Notes: a model not told the origin generated them from the letters alone. DNA of 64,000 nucleotides from an uncultured Alphaproteobacteria bacterium (GCA_943788635.1 CALSRA010000027.1:186001-250000), one strand, 5' to 3'. Counted from the stretch's first letter, positions 26,090 to 39,073 are shown. Numbers and translations are program-made.

Positions 26090-26899
26090 TTAACGGTCGT
26101 CGTGGCGCCGTAATCGAAAGGCGTCAGGGGATTCGTGCAAACGACGGGCCAGTGCCTCGCCGTCATCCCGCCATGGGTCGTGGACGGTGGAGAAATTGCG
26201 GCCGCCGGCCGTATTGCGCCCCTGTGACATGCACCAGTCCAAATGCGCGTGGAGGTCGTTGAAATCTGTGCCCGGCGTTTGCAGGAAAGTTTGTGTTTTT
26301 TCAAGGCCCTCGCCAGCACGTCGCCCGGCGGCCAGTGTTTCTCGGTGAATTTTCGTCTGCATGAAACCGGGCCCGACAATAAAGACATTCAGATCCGGGG
26401 ATTCATCGTGCAGCAATTCGCACATCTTGATCAGGGCGATTTTCGAAACACAGTTGGCAGAATAGTTCCGGAATGGACCATTCGTGCCGCCGCCTGCCAG
26501 AAAACAGACATGCGCCATTTCCGGTCGGCGAAACCGATGCAGCATATGAAGGGCGCGAAGCTGCGCCGTTGTATTGAGCACAACGGAGCGTTCCCATGCG
26601 TCGAAATCTGTCTCGAAGAACGGGCCGATGGGCTCCATCGTGCCGACACTTGAAAAGAACAGGTCCCAGGTCAGGGACTTGTCGGCAAATATTTGGGTGA
26701 GAGGGGCCAAACCACCGTTTTCACCGGGATCACATTGCACAAGCGTAACGCCCGGGCGATCAGTCAGTGCTGCGACATGCTCCGGGTTGCGGTAGGTGCC
26801 GATAATATCCCAGCCGTCCCGCAGGTAGCGCAGCGCCATTTCGCGTCCGATATCGGCGCTTATTCCCAGGATGACGGCTGTCGGTTTTACATCGGTCAC
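26090..26899 (-). CDS. SDR-family protein with a substituted catalytic Tyr
   Basis: This 269-residue Rossmann protein starts MTDVKPTAVILGISADIGRE, with the variant cofactor motif GISADIG. FFSSVGTMEP replaces the usual NNAG region. At the active site the family pattern YxxxK reads NCVSK (in NYSANCVSKIALIKMCELL), so the expected Tyr is Asn, although a Tyr three residues earlier might substitute. It lies 2 bases after the oxygenase gene and 95 before the ThDP gene. A role in keto-sugar reduction or epimerisation within the cluster is inferred from context only. Confidence 0.78.
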   Translation of the reverse strand: MTDVKPTAVILGISADIGREMALRYLRDGWDIIGTYRNPEHVAALTDRPGVTLVQCDPGENGGLAPLTQIFADKSLTWDLFFSSVGTMEPIGPFFETDFDAWERSVVLNTTAQLRALHMLHRFRRPEMAHVCFLAGGGTNGPFRNYSANCVSKIALIKMCELLHDESPDLNVFIVGPGFMQTKIHRETLAAGRRAGEGLEKTQTFLQTPGTDFNDLHAHLDWCMSQGRNTAGGRNFSTVHDPWRDDGEALARRLHESPDAFRLRRHDDR

Positions 26900-26901
26900 C
26901 G

Positions 26902-27678
26902 TCAGCCCCCGTTGAAGCCGGCCCGGTACCAGGGGTAGTACGGATGACGGGCGTTATTGCCGGCAAAGACGGGCATCTGGTCAAATGCGACGCTGGATAC
27001 GAGCGTCGCTTCGACCGTAAAGCGTTCCGCAGATTCGGACAGGGGCGGTATGCCGCGATGCGACAGTTCCGAAGGCCGGAATAGGAGCCAGGTCGGTGCC
27101 GGCTGTTCGAGCGTCATTTCCTGCCCGTTTGCCAGGCGGATCTGAATTGTCCCGCGTTGTACGTCCAGCGGTGTCAGAAATAGCATGACCTTGCAAAGGC
27201 ACAACGGTAGCCCGTCCAGATGCCATTCGTTCGGGCCGGCTGAAACGGAATTTGCGGTCAGCTTGTAGCCGCGAGCGCCCAGCACCCGCCAGGGGCTACC
27301 GAAGAACGCGGCGAACTGGTCGCGCAAATAATCCAGCATATCGGCGACATGCCACAGGGCTTCTGCGGATAATCCATAGAAATCAGTGCCCGTGTTCAGA
27401 TTGTCGATAACGTCCTGCGGCAGAACGGTTTCATCGAATTGCGGATGCGATGCCGCCTGTCCGATAGGTTCGATGGAACAGCGTTGTAATGCCGCCACCA
27501 ATGATGCGACCTGGTCGGCCGGCAATTGTCCCATGGCGACACCATATTCTGCGAACGTGGCATGGGCATTGCCCCAAATATCCCGTTGGCCGTGCTGTCC
27601 ATGTGACAAAGCCTGATCGAGGAAATTGCCGTAGGCTTCCCACGCCTTGCGACCTTCCGCCTGTGTTGACGCCTTCAT
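26902..27678 (-). CDS. Putative Fe(II)/2-oxoglutarate oxygenase (phytanoyl-CoA dioxygenase-like)
   Basis: This 258-residue protein starts at the ATG at 27678, which overlaps the TPR-methyltransferase stop by 4 bases and follows GAGGAGA. A likely metal triad is the His and Asp of NEWHLDGLPLCLCKVMLFL near residue 148 and the His of RPSELSHRGIPPLSES near 207. The jelly-roll strand pattern between them (TPLDVQRGTIQIRL) fits PhyH-like oxygenases. I assign it at family level only. In the cluster it could hydroxylate a sugar, lipid or amino acid side chain. Confidence 0.6.
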   Translation of the reverse strand: MKASTQAEGRKAWEAYGNFLDQALSHGQHGQRDIWGNAHATFAEYGVAMGQLPADQVASLVAALQRCSIEPIGQAASHPQFDETVLPQDVIDNLNTGTDFYGLSAEALWHVADMLDYLRDQFAAFFGSPWRVLGARGYKLTANSVSAGPNEWHLDGLPLCLCKVMLFLTPLDVQRGTIQIRLANGQEMTLEQPAPTWLLFRPSELSHRGIPPLSESAERFTVEATLVSSVAFDQMPVFAGNNARHPYYPWYRAGFNGG

Positions 27679-28893
27679 GCGGCAGTCTCCTCGTGGTCGG
27701 TTGCGGGAACGGCAAAACAATAGGTGCTCATCGAATCCATATCCGCAATGTCGGGGACCCAGTGATAGCGCCGCTTTATTGTTTCAGCGTCAAAGGAGAC
27801 CACACGGAATCCATGCCGCGCCAACAAGTCCTCGAGTTCGTCCCGGCTCCAGGCGTTCTGGTGGTTGAAATGATGACTGGGTTCATGATCGACCACCCAT
27901 TGCCGCAGCATGGCCGCGACATCATGCGGCGAGGTGCCGTCCAGCAATTCCCTGTGGAACGCTTCATCGACCGGCGGTGGTCCGTGATAGGCGTCGCCTT
28001 GCCCCGAAACCGTTCCCGCAAAATGCCCGTCGGCGCCTGCATATGCATCGTTCCAGTAGCCGCAGAAAATCATCGCTGCCCGGTTCGCCAGGGTATCGGC
28101 TACGCCGCGGCGCTGCCAAAGGGATTGCAGTGTTTCCAGCCCCCAGATCGGCGCGCAAATCATCTCCGGCGCGCCGCTGCGCCAGTCGGCGAGGGTTCGG
28201 TCGAAATCCGGAATTTTTAGAATCAGCGCCCCGCTACGTACGACGACCCGCCCGGCCTCGGCCAGAACGCGGTCAACCGTTGGGTCGTTGAGATGCTCGA
28301 TGCAATGCGAGGAATAGACGAGATCAAGCGAAGCATCCGCAAACGGAAAGACGCAGTAGGGACTGAAATGATAGGGTTCAGGGTTGTGGGGGCTAACGAC
28401 AGCTTCCAGGTTCCGCCAGCGTATATGGTTGAAATTTGGGCCACCGCCGATGTTGACGTACCGAATGTCGGGCGGCGCTTCAGATTCAAGGCGCTGCAGA
28501 AGTGGGGCGAACGCGTCGACGACATTTGCGCCATGGCTGCGGAGCGCTCTAAGCAGAGCAACAGCTTCATGGGATGCACCGGCCCTGTCACCTTGCATGG
28601 CCATCAGGAGCAGCTTGCCGCCCAGCGCCGGCAAACAGGACGGGTTCAATGCCAGCGCGGCGTCAAACGCCATCAGCCCCTCAAGTACTGACCCTGCACG
28701 CGCATGCATCAATCCCCATGCGACGTAGGCATATGCTGCTTGGGGGTCCTCATCGAGGGCCTGAAAGACGATCTTTTGTATCCGGGAAAATGCGGCGCCC
28801 CGCAGCATGCCAATCCCAAGGGACAGGCGGGTGGCAACCCTGGGATCTGCTGACAGCGCCTCTGTTGGGGTCGCCTCGGCGGCTCCAATCAAA
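27675..28893 (-). CDS. TPR plus SAM-methyltransferase protein, 5' end cut by IS1380
   Basis: The surviving frame encodes about 405 residues of native sequence, then continues into the IS end up to 28961. An N-terminal TPR-like helical region (AAYAYVAWGLMHARAGSVLE, AFDAALALNPSCLPALGGKL) precedes a class I methyltransferase domain: RYVNIGGGPNFNHIRW at about the middle, VFPFADASLDLVYSSHCIEH, and EAGRVVVRSGALILKIPDF. The first native Met is well inside the TPR part, so the true start was lost at the IS boundary (28894). Any translation now starts from IS sequence. It was probably the first gene of the five-gene minus-strand cluster. Confidence 0.8.
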
Positions 28894-28894
28894 C

Positions 28895-30558
28895 CCGCAT
28901 TTCCCAAGTAAAAGGGAGAAGTCACTCCTCTGACGACAATTAATGTGTTATATTGCAGCATGTTAAGTGGGCTTAAGGCGGCGGATCATGGATCACCCAA
29001 AGGGTGCAAGCGAAACGGATGGTGCGCGGCTTAGTTTTGACCGACGGGTCCGGTTGGAATTTCATGGTTCGAAGATCAGTTCGGACGGTGGATTACTGTT
29101 GTTCCGGGAATTGGATGAAGTGCTTGGCCTGCACGACATTGCGGGCGGATTTCTGAGAGACACGCGAACTGGCCACAATCGCCTACACTCACTGGTTGGC
29201 TTGTTGCGCCAGTCGGTCTTTGGGCGGCTGGCCGGATATGATGATGTGAATGACGCAGACCGTTTATCGCTTGATCCGGTGATGCGGCAGGTCGTTGGAG
29301 GGCGTGCCGTTGATGCCAAGGCCGCGTCCGCGAGCCAGATGGGCCGGTTCGAGACCGAGGTGTTGGCGGCAACCGACAATCGCACTGTGCTGGCGGATTT
29401 ATCAGGACACTGGATCGACCGGGTTCATGACCGCAACCCACCCAAGTGGATCACACTGGACATGGACAGTTCCGTCAGTCCCACCCACGGCGCACAGGAA
29501 GGAACGGCTTGGAACGGGCATTTCGGCTGCATGTGCTATCACCCGCTGTTCGTCTTCAACCAGTTCGGGCACCTCGAACGTTGCGCCCTGCGCCCCGGCA
29601 ACGTCCACAGTGCCGACGGCTGGGAAGCGGTTCTGAAGCCCGTCATCGCGCGATATGCGGATCGTCACCTGATGCGGTTCTTCCGGGGGGATGCTGCGTT
29701 CGCCATCCCGGAGTTATACAAAACTCTGGAAGCGGAAAGCTATTTTTACGCCATCCGCCTTCGGGCCAATCGCGTTCTTCAGGGCAAGATTGCGCATCTG
29801 CTCAAGCGCCCTGTGGGTCGTCCGCCAAAAGGCGTGAAGCGCATCTACGGCGACTTCGAGTATCAGGCGGCATCTTGGGACAAACCCCGTCGTGTCATCG
29901 CCAAGGTGGAATGGCATCCCAGCGAGTTGTTCCCTCGCGTCGGCTTCGTTGTCACCAATCTGCCAATGGAACCAGACTGGATCATCCGGTTCTACAACCA
30001 ACGCGGAACGGCAGAGCAGCATATCAAAGAAGGCAAGCAAGCGATCAACTGGACACGGTTATCTTGCAAGGGGATGGCGCAGAACGAGATCCGCCTGCAA
30101 CTTCATGCACTGGCCTACAATCTCGGCGTTTTACTGCAAGGGACCGAACTACCCGAAGAGGTGGCTGATTGGTCTCTGACCAGCCTCCAAACAAGGCTGA
30201 TCAAAACTGGAGCGAGGGTGGTGCGTCATGCTCGGGCCATCACGTTCCAACTGGCCGAAGTCGCGGTCAGCTGTGACCTGTTCACTCGCATCCTTGCAGC
30301 CATACATCGCCTTCGCTCACCACCGGTTCCAGGATGATGACCTCAGCAACAAAATCGGAGGAAAAGCGGCGCGATTGGTCCGTCCAAAGGGGTGTTGATC
30401 ACAACAAAATCCGGGTTAACCAAGCTGTCGAGACCAGAAATCGCGCTCAGTTCCTGGGTCAGGTGCCCAAACAACAGCGAAAGTCGTACAGGCGGCTTGC
30501 TCGGGGCACAAAACATCGACAACATGCAAGAAAGGGCATTCTACTTGGGGAATGTCGG
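28895..30558 (+). mobile_element. IS1380-family insertion sequence, copy 1
   Basis: The element is about 1664 bp, with imperfect inverted ends CCGCATTTCCCAAGTA (left) and CCGACATTCCCCAAGT (right, read inward). By eye it is identical to copy 2 at 42023-43686, and identity extends to 28892-30558 versus 42020-43686. No target duplication is visible: the flanking bases are AAAC on the left and GTAA on the right. It sits between a truncated methyltransferase and a divergent glycosyltransferase-like gene. Confidence 0.88.
28988..30337 (+). CDS. IS1380-family transposase, copy 1
   Basis: This 449-residue transposase starts at the ATG at 28988 (an in-frame GTG at 28967 would add seven residues). Blocks typical of IS1380 are SSDGGLLLFRELDEVLGL, ITLDMDSSVSPTHGAQEG with the first catalytic Asp, FRGDAAFAIPELYKTLE with the second, and YNQRGTAEQHIKEGKQAINW with the Glu. 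It has no frameshift, so both copies could be active. About 220 bases of non-coding IS sequence follow the stop. Confidence 0.93.
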   Translation: MDHPKGASETDGARLSFDRRVRLEFHGSKISSDGGLLLFRELDEVLGLHDIAGGFLRDTRTGHNRLHSLVGLLRQSVFGRLAGYDDVNDADRLSLDPVMRQVVGGRAVDAKAASASQMGRFETEVLAATDNRTVLADLSGHWIDRVHDRNPPKWITLDMDSSVSPTHGAQEGTAWNGHFGCMCYHPLFVFNQFGHLERCALRPGNVHSADGWEAVLKPVIARYADRHLMRFFRGDAAFAIPELYKTLEAESYFYAIRLRANRVLQGKIAHLLKRPVGRPPKGVKRIYGDFEYQAASWDKPRRVIAKVEWHPSELFPRVGFVVTNLPMEPDWIIRFYNQRGTAEQHIKEGKQAINWTRLSCKGMAQNEIRLQLHALAYNLGVLLQGTELPEEVADWSLTSLQTRLIKTGARVVRHARAITFQLAEVAVSCDLFTRILAAIHRLRSPPVPG

Positions 30559-30576
30559 GTAAGGAATATTAAAGAC

Positions 30577-32189
30577 GTGACGGATGATGCAGGAAGTGCT
30601 GCGCAGAATGACGCGTTAACAAGCCGGTTGTTGCAGATCACCGAGCTTGTCGTGGCCGAAGAGCATGAAGCTGCCAGGCAGGCGATGCGTGAGTTCTGGC
30701 CCGAAATAGCAGATACGGTTGGCTTCGGGCATCCCGATGTCCCGCCATCGTTATATGCCGGCCTAGCCCTTGGTTACAGGCACCTTTCGCATATGTCGGA
30801 TTCCCGGCAATTTGCGATCCGGGCCCTTATGGATAGCCCTGAAGATCTTCTGGCGCACGCCTTGACGCCGTTGGAAAATCGGATAGCGCTTGCGCGACAG
30901 CTGATTCATCACCGGCAGCACAATACAGCGCGCGGTATTCTGGAAACAATCCTGCATGTGGGGCAGGATGAAGGTGCCGGTTTTTTCTGGAATTGCTCGA
31001 TTTTTTCAAAAAAGCGAAGGCGCAGGTGCTTTCCGAACCGGCGCAGCCCGTGCGCGACACTGCAAGGCCTACACTGCTCAGCCTCGGCATCTGGGGGCAG
31101 GAGTATGTCGACAAATGCCTTAAGTATTGTCTGCCGAGTTTGCTGGCAGACGGGAATGTCCCGGCTCTGGCGCGCGACGGCAATGTCATTTTCGATATCA
31201 GCACGTCGGAAACAGACCGGCTTGTTTTCGAATCTCATCCGGTGGTCAGCGAACTGAAGCGCTACGCCGATTTTCGGTACACGATTATTCCGGACACGTT
31301 GTTGCGGCCCGAAAGGACGGCATCGAACGCTGATGCTGACCGCTGGTGTATGGCCGGCATGCAGTATACCGCCGCGATTGCGGCGCGTCGTTTCGGCGCT
31401 GAATTTTCGATAATTGGGGCCGATAATATTTACAGCTGTGATTACCTTTCAGAAGCCAAGGCGCTGATTTCCAGTGGCGCTGGTGCCGTCGTGAACGGGG
31501 CATTGCGTGCGCAAGAACAGCCGATGGCCGCATATCTGGAAAAACAGGGCGGCCGAAACGGCAATGCCCTGGAAATCGACAGCCCGTCACTGCACGCCTA
31601 TTTCGTGGAAAACATGAACCGGCAGTTCTTCACGCTGTTCATCCGGTCGGAGGCGGCAATCGTCAATCAGGACCCCGTCTCGATCTTCTTCAAGACGGCA
31701 ACCGGCTTTGCGATGCACACGTTTCAGCTCAACGCCGTGATGATTTCGGCGGCGCTGCTGCCCGACGACTTCATCTATGATTACCATACCGCGGATGCCC
31801 GGTTACTTGCCGAGATCACGGCGGGTATGAATCCGGAGGACGTCATTACGCTTGTCGATACCCCGGAGCGGCTTTTCTCACTCGATCTGGACGCCGGGAC
31901 AGATGGTCTGGCCCGCAATTTCGGGGATTTTCCCGTCACAATCGACGATTGCGCGAATGTCGGTTTGAAATGGTGTAACCGGACGACCGATATCCCGTAT
32001 TTCAAATGGGCGTTCCGCCAACGCTATCAGGTCGATTGCGGCAGCGAGGTTTCGGCGCTTCCGGATAGCGATCTGGATGAATTGGTGACGATTGACGATA
32101 TCCTGCACAGAATAGACGGGAAATCGGCGAAAGCGATCGAAGGTATGAGGTTCCGGTCGCGCAATATTCCGGGCCTGACGCCGGATTAA
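30577..32189 (+). CDS. TPR / glycosyltransferase-like protein, frameshifted
   Basis: The gene begins at a GTG (30577) with an AAGGAA site that overlaps the IS edge. The first frame gives a helical, TPR-like part of about 135 residues up to HVGQDEGAGFF. At a run of six T (30981-30986) the frame must change; adding one T joins it to the second frame, LELLDFFKKAKAQVLSEPAQ, which runs to 32189. The second part has LSLGIWGQEYVDKCLKYCLP near its start and the GADNIYSCDYLSEAKALI block. I read it as a nucleotide-sugar-transferase-like domain, with modest confidence. Its place opposite the methyltransferase cluster suggests a joint role in glycan assembly or protein glycosylation. Confidence 0.65.
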
Positions 32190-32269
32190 GCGACCACATG
32201 CATTCGTCCGGTATATCGCCGTACCGGGATCGCTTCGCGGCCGGTACACCGTTGATTTGAGGGGAATTG

Positions 32270-32346
32270 TGGTGCGCCCGACAGGATTCGAACCTGTGAC
32301 CCCCAGATTAGGAATCTGGTGCTCTATCCGACTGAGCTACGGGCGC
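32270..32346 (-). tRNA. tRNA-Arg (CCT)
   Basis: The 77-base cloverleaf has acceptor stem GCGCCCG / CGGGCGC, D arm GCTC-GAGC, anticodon arm CCAGA-TTCCTAA-TCTGG, T arm ACAGG-TTCGAAT-CCTGT, discriminator A and encoded CCA. Anticodon CCT reads AGG arginine codons. Confidence 0.97.
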
Positions 32347-32436
32347 GGCACGGGGGTTTTATAGCATGGCGGTTTTTGAGACACCCCTATAAATGCTGGA
32401 TTTTCGGACACATATACATTAAGTGAGGCGCACAAG

Positions 32437-32459
32437 CGGGGGAATGGCCCCCGTTTTTT
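32437..32459 (+). terminator. Intrinsic terminator upstream of typA
   Basis: CGGGGG-AATGG-CCCCCG is followed by six T, in plus orientation, 35 bases before the typA start. It may end transcripts from the glycosyltransferase-like gene, which would otherwise run antisense through tRNA-Arg, or it may attenuate typA. Confidence 0.75.
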
Positions 32460-32493
32460 GTTTTTGAATTCGTATATTTATAAGGATGCCCCC

Positions 32494-34318
32494 GTGGATA
32501 TTCGCAATATCGCGATCATTGCCCATGTCGATCATGGCAAGACAACCCTCGTTGACGCGCTGCTGCGCCAGAGTGGCCAGTACCGCGACAATCAGCAGGT
32601 TGCCGAGCGGGTCATGGATTCCAATGATCAGGAGCGCGAGCGCGGGATCACGATCCTGTCGAAATGCGGCTCCGTGGTCTGGAAGGATACGCGGATCAAT
32701 ATCGTTGATACGCCCGGACACGCCGATTTCGGCGGTGAGGTGGAGCGTATCCTCAGCATGGTCGATGGCGTGCTGCTGCTGGTTGACGCTTCCGAAGGGC
32801 CGATGCCGCAGACCAAATTCGTTACCGCAAAGGCCCTGAAGCTGGGGCTGCGTCCCGTTGTCGTGGTTAACAAGGTCGACAAGCCGGATGCCCGCCCGGA
32901 TGAAGTACACGACGAGGTGTTTGATCTGTTCGTCACGCTGGAAGCGAATGAAGAGCAGCTTGATTTCCCAGTCCTTTTCGCATCGGCAAAGGGTGGCTGG
33001 GCGTCGCGGGATTCGAGTGCCCGCAGCGGCGATATGTCGGCATTGTTCGATACGGTTATCGAGCATGTGAAGGCGCCGACGGTTAGCGAGTCCAGCGCCT
33101 TCAAGATGCTGGCGACGACGCTGGAAAGCGACCCGTTCCTTGGCCGTATCCTGACCGGACGCATCGAATCCGGTTCCGTGCGCGAAAATATGACGGTCCA
33201 GGCGCTGCATCGCGACGGAACCCGGGCCGAACGGACACGGATCACGAAGGTGCTCGCATTTCGGGGCACGGGCCGCGAAGGCGTTACGGAAGCCCATGCC
33301 GGCGATATTGTCGCGCTGTCAGGATTCAGTACCGCGACGGTGGCCGATACGATTTGCGATCTGGAGGTGACGGAGGCCATTCCTTCTGATCCGGTCGATC
33401 CGCCGACCCTGTCCATGGTTTTTTCGGTGAACGATTCACCGCTTGTCGGCCGGTCCGGCAAGAAGGTGACCTCTCGTTTGATCCGCGCCCGGTTGATGGA
33501 CGAAGCCGAAGGCAATGTCGCGATCCGCGTGACTGAAACCGAAAATGGCGACGCCTTCGAAGTCGCCGGTCGCGGCGAATTTGCAGCTTGGCGTGCTGAT
33601 TGAATCAATGCGCCGGGAAGGGTTCGAGCTGACCATCAGCCGTCCCCAGGTCATTACCCGCAAGGACCCCGATTCGGGTGCCGTGCTGGAGCCGTATGAG
33701 GATGTCGTCATCGATGTCGATGAGGAATTCGCCGGAACCGTAGTGGAATCGATTGCGAAGCGGCGTGGCCGGATCGCGGATATGCGCCCATCCGGTGGCG
33801 GCAAGCAGCGGCTGCACATTGTCGCCCCTTCACGGGGACTGATCGGCTATCACGGCGATTTCATGACTGAAACCCGCGGCACCGGGATCATGAACCGCTT
33901 GTTCCGCGAATACGGCCCGCATGCCGGCCCGATCGAAGGGCGGCGTAACGGGGTTCTGGTATCGATCGCGTCGGGCAACAGCGTTGCCTACGGCCTTATG
34001 GGGCTGGAAGCGCGGGCAACCCTGTTCATCGGTTCCGGCATCCCGGTTTATGAAGGCATGATCATCGGCGAGAACAGCCGCAGCAATGACCTGGAGGTCA
34101 ATCCGCTGAAGTCGAAGCAGCTGACCAACGTTCGCGCATCGGGTACCGATGAAGCGGTCAAGCTGACACCGGCCCGCCGCATGTCGCTGGAACAGGCCGT
34201 TGCCTATATCGAAGGCGACGAACTGGTTGAGGTCACCCCGGACACGATCAGATTGCGCAAGCGGTATCTGGACCCGCATGAACGCAAGAAGGCTTCGCGG
34301 ATGGCGGCAACGGCATAA
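32494..34318 (+). CDS. typA: GTPase TypA/BipA, frameshifted
   Basis: TypA is a ribosome-associated translational GTPase involved in 50S assembly and stress growth. The start is a GTG at 32494 after AAGGA. The G domain shows [15 protein letters not shown], the switch [22 protein letters not shown] and [10 protein letters not shown]. At 33580-33582 the sequence reads GAATTTGCAG where the family needs GAATTGCAG: one extra T shifts the frame after RGEF and stops it at 33603. Dropping that T restores [20 protein letters not shown] and the C-terminal domain ([18 protein letters not shown]) to 34318, giving 607 residues, the normal length. The break may be real or a sequencing error. Confidence 0.95.
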
Positions 34319-34403
34319 CGCGCTTTTCGTATTAATTCGTGACCGCATTTGGTTGACAATCGTCACGGTCACGCTAGGTTGAACAACGTTACGCATCGTT
34401 GAA

Positions 34404-34592
34404 CCCTGTGGGAGAGGCGGATACCGTAAGGATCATCCGCGCCGAAGGAGCAACCGCCCCGGAATCTCTCAGGCAAAAGGACCGCAGGGGAAGAGCACTC
34501 TGGAAAGCAGGCACCGAGGTTTCGGTGCCTCACCGAAGGTGAAAGCCGGGCAAATGCCCGGTGATACTCTCAGGTTCACGGACAGAGCGGGG
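34404..34592 (+). ncRNA. Tandem glycine riboswitch
   Basis: Two glycine aptamers lie in series before gcvT. Aptamer 1 (34404-34490) closes with CCCTG / CAGGG and holds GGGAGAG, GCCGAAGGAGCAA and CTCTCAGGCAAAAGGACCG. Aptamer 2 (about 34495-34592) holds CTCTGGAAAG, ACCGAAGGTGAAA and CTCTCAGGTTCACGGACAGAG. After it, CAGCGG (34593-34598) can pair with CCGCTG (34614-34619) around a GAAGGAG, a plausible expression platform. Family knowledge: such switches usually turn gcv operons on when glycine is abundant. Confidence 0.95.
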
Positions 34593-34648
34593 CAGCGGAT
34601 CCAGGTGAAGGAGCCGCTGTCGCATATTGCTTTGCCGGAGGATCATGC

Positions 34649-35764
34649 GTGGACGATCAAGACAGGACGCCGCTGAAACGCACGCCGCTTTTTGCGCTGC
34701 ATGACAGGCATGGCGGGAAAATGGTGCCGTTCGCCGGTTATGACATGCCGGTCCAGTACGGTTCGGGCGTGCTCAAGGAACATTTGCATACCCGGTCCGA
34801 AGCGGGCCTGTTCGACGTTTCCCATATGGGCCAGCTTTACCTGCATGGCGAAGGTGTCGCTGCGGCGCTGGAGACGCTTGTGCCCGGAGAAATCCACGGC
34901 CTTGCACCCGGCCGAATGCGCTACACCCAGTTCACAAATGACAGCGGTGGCATTCTTGACGATCTGATGGTGACAAAGTCCGGGGACAGCCTGTTCCTTG
35001 TCATCAACGCTGCTTGCAAGGAAGCCGATATCGCGCATATGCAGGAAAACCTGCCGCAGCATATCGGGATGGAAATTCTCGACGATGCCGCGCTGATCGC
35101 GTTGCAGGGACCCGCCGCCGCAGTGGTTCTGGAGCGGTTTGCACCGGGCGTTGCGGCGATGAAGTTCATGTCTTCGGCTGCGATGACAGTGAATGGTGTC
35201 GAATGTATCGTCAGCCGTTGCGGCTATACCGGCGAGGACGGGTACGAAATTTCAGTCGAAGTCAGGGATGCGCCGTCACTGGCGGAAGCGTTGCTGGCAG
35301 CACCGGAAGTAATGCCGGTTGGGCTGGGCGCGCGGGACTCGCTGCGGCTTGAAGCCGGGCTGTGCCTGTACGGGCATGACCTCGACACAACGACGACTCC
35401 CGTCGAGGCTGACCTGCTTTGGTCCATTTCAAAACGCCGTCGCCAGGATGGTGGGTTTCCGGGTGACGCCATCATCCAGCAACAGATTGCGGAAGGTACG
35501 ACGCGCAAGCGGATCGGCTTGCTGCCGGAAGGCCGCGCGCCGGCACGCGAGGGCACGGAAATTGTCGATCGCGAGGGCAAACAGATTGGCGTTGTCACCA
35601 GCGGCGGCTTCGGGCCGAGCGTCGGCGGGCCGATTTCAATGGGTTATGTGACAGGTGATTCAGCGGCCGTGGGAACGGCCGTCAGCCTGATGGTTCGTGG
35701 TAAGGCGCTACCGGCACAGGTCGCGTCGACGCCTTTCGTTCCGCAACGTTATTACAGGGGTTAA
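34649..35764 (+). CDS. gcvT: Glycine cleavage system T protein (aminomethyltransferase)
   Basis: GcvT (371 residues) moves the methylene carbon from the H-protein lipoyl arm to tetrahydrofolate, releasing ammonia. Recognised blocks are LFALHDRHGGKMVPFAGYDM near residue 13, EAGLFDVSHMGQ near 52, the folate-site CGYTGEDGYEISV near 190 and ARDSLRLEAGLCLYGHDLD near 229. The start is a GTG at 34649, 7 bases after GGAGG; the ATG at 34645 is in another frame. It is the first gene of a gcvT-gcvH-gcvP operon under the glycine riboswitch. Confidence 0.96.
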   Translation: MDDQDRTPLKRTPLFALHDRHGGKMVPFAGYDMPVQYGSGVLKEHLHTRSEAGLFDVSHMGQLYLHGEGVAAALETLVPGEIHGLAPGRMRYTQFTNDSGGILDDLMVTKSGDSLFLVINAACKEADIAHMQENLPQHIGMEILDDAALIALQGPAAAVVLERFAPGVAAMKFMSSAAMTVNGVECIVSRCGYTGEDGYEISVEVRDAPSLAEALLAAPEVMPVGLGARDSLRLEAGLCLYGHDLDTTTTPVEADLLWSISKRRRQDGGFPGDAIIQQQIAEGTTRKRIGLLPEGRAPAREGTEIVDREGKQIGVVTSGGFGPSVGGPISMGYVTGDSAAVGTAVSLMVRGKALPAQVASTPFVPQRYYRG

Positions 35765-35779
35765 TCCGAAGAGGGGATC

Positions 35780-36154
35780 ATGAGCGATATCAGATATACG
35801 GAAGATCATGAGTGGGTTCGTATCGACGGTGATACGGCGACTGTCGGCATCACCGACTATGCGCAAGAACAGCTTGGCGACATTGTTTTCATCGACTTGC
35901 CGGAAATAGGGGCCGCGCTTGCACAGGGCGACGATGCCGCCGTTGTCGAATCCGTGAAGGCGGCGAGCGACATTTATGCCCCGATTACCGGCGAGATCGA
36001 GGAGGTCAATGACACGCTTGAAGGCGAGCCCGGCCGGATCAACGAGGATGCCGAGGGCGAAGGCTGGTTCTTCCGGTTGAGCGTCAGCGATACGGCGGAA
36101 CTGGACAACCTGATGGACGAAGAAGCCTACCAGGCCTTTGTGAAAAAACTCTGA
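35780..36154 (+). CDS. gcvH: Glycine cleavage system H protein
   Basis: This 124-residue lipoyl carrier shuttles the aminomethyl group among the P, T and L proteins. The lipoylated Lys is K60 in AAVVESVKAASDIYAPITGE; the N-terminal YTEDHEWVRIDGDTATVGIT and the GWFFRLSVSD block complete the family pattern. It begins 15 bases after gcvT, with a GAGGGG site. Length is slightly under the 125-130 usual for the family. Confidence 0.97.
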   Translation: MSDIRYTEDHEWVRIDGDTATVGITDYAQEQLGDIVFIDLPEIGAALAQGDDAAVVESVKAASDIYAPITGEIEEVNDTLEGEPGRINEDAEGEGWFFRLSVSDTAELDNLMDEEAYQAFVKKL

Positions 36155-36178
36155 CCCGTAACTTTTCCGGAGCATGAC

Positions 36179-39055
<2,877 letters not shown>

Positions 39056-39073
39056 CCGGCCCGCGATTAATTC

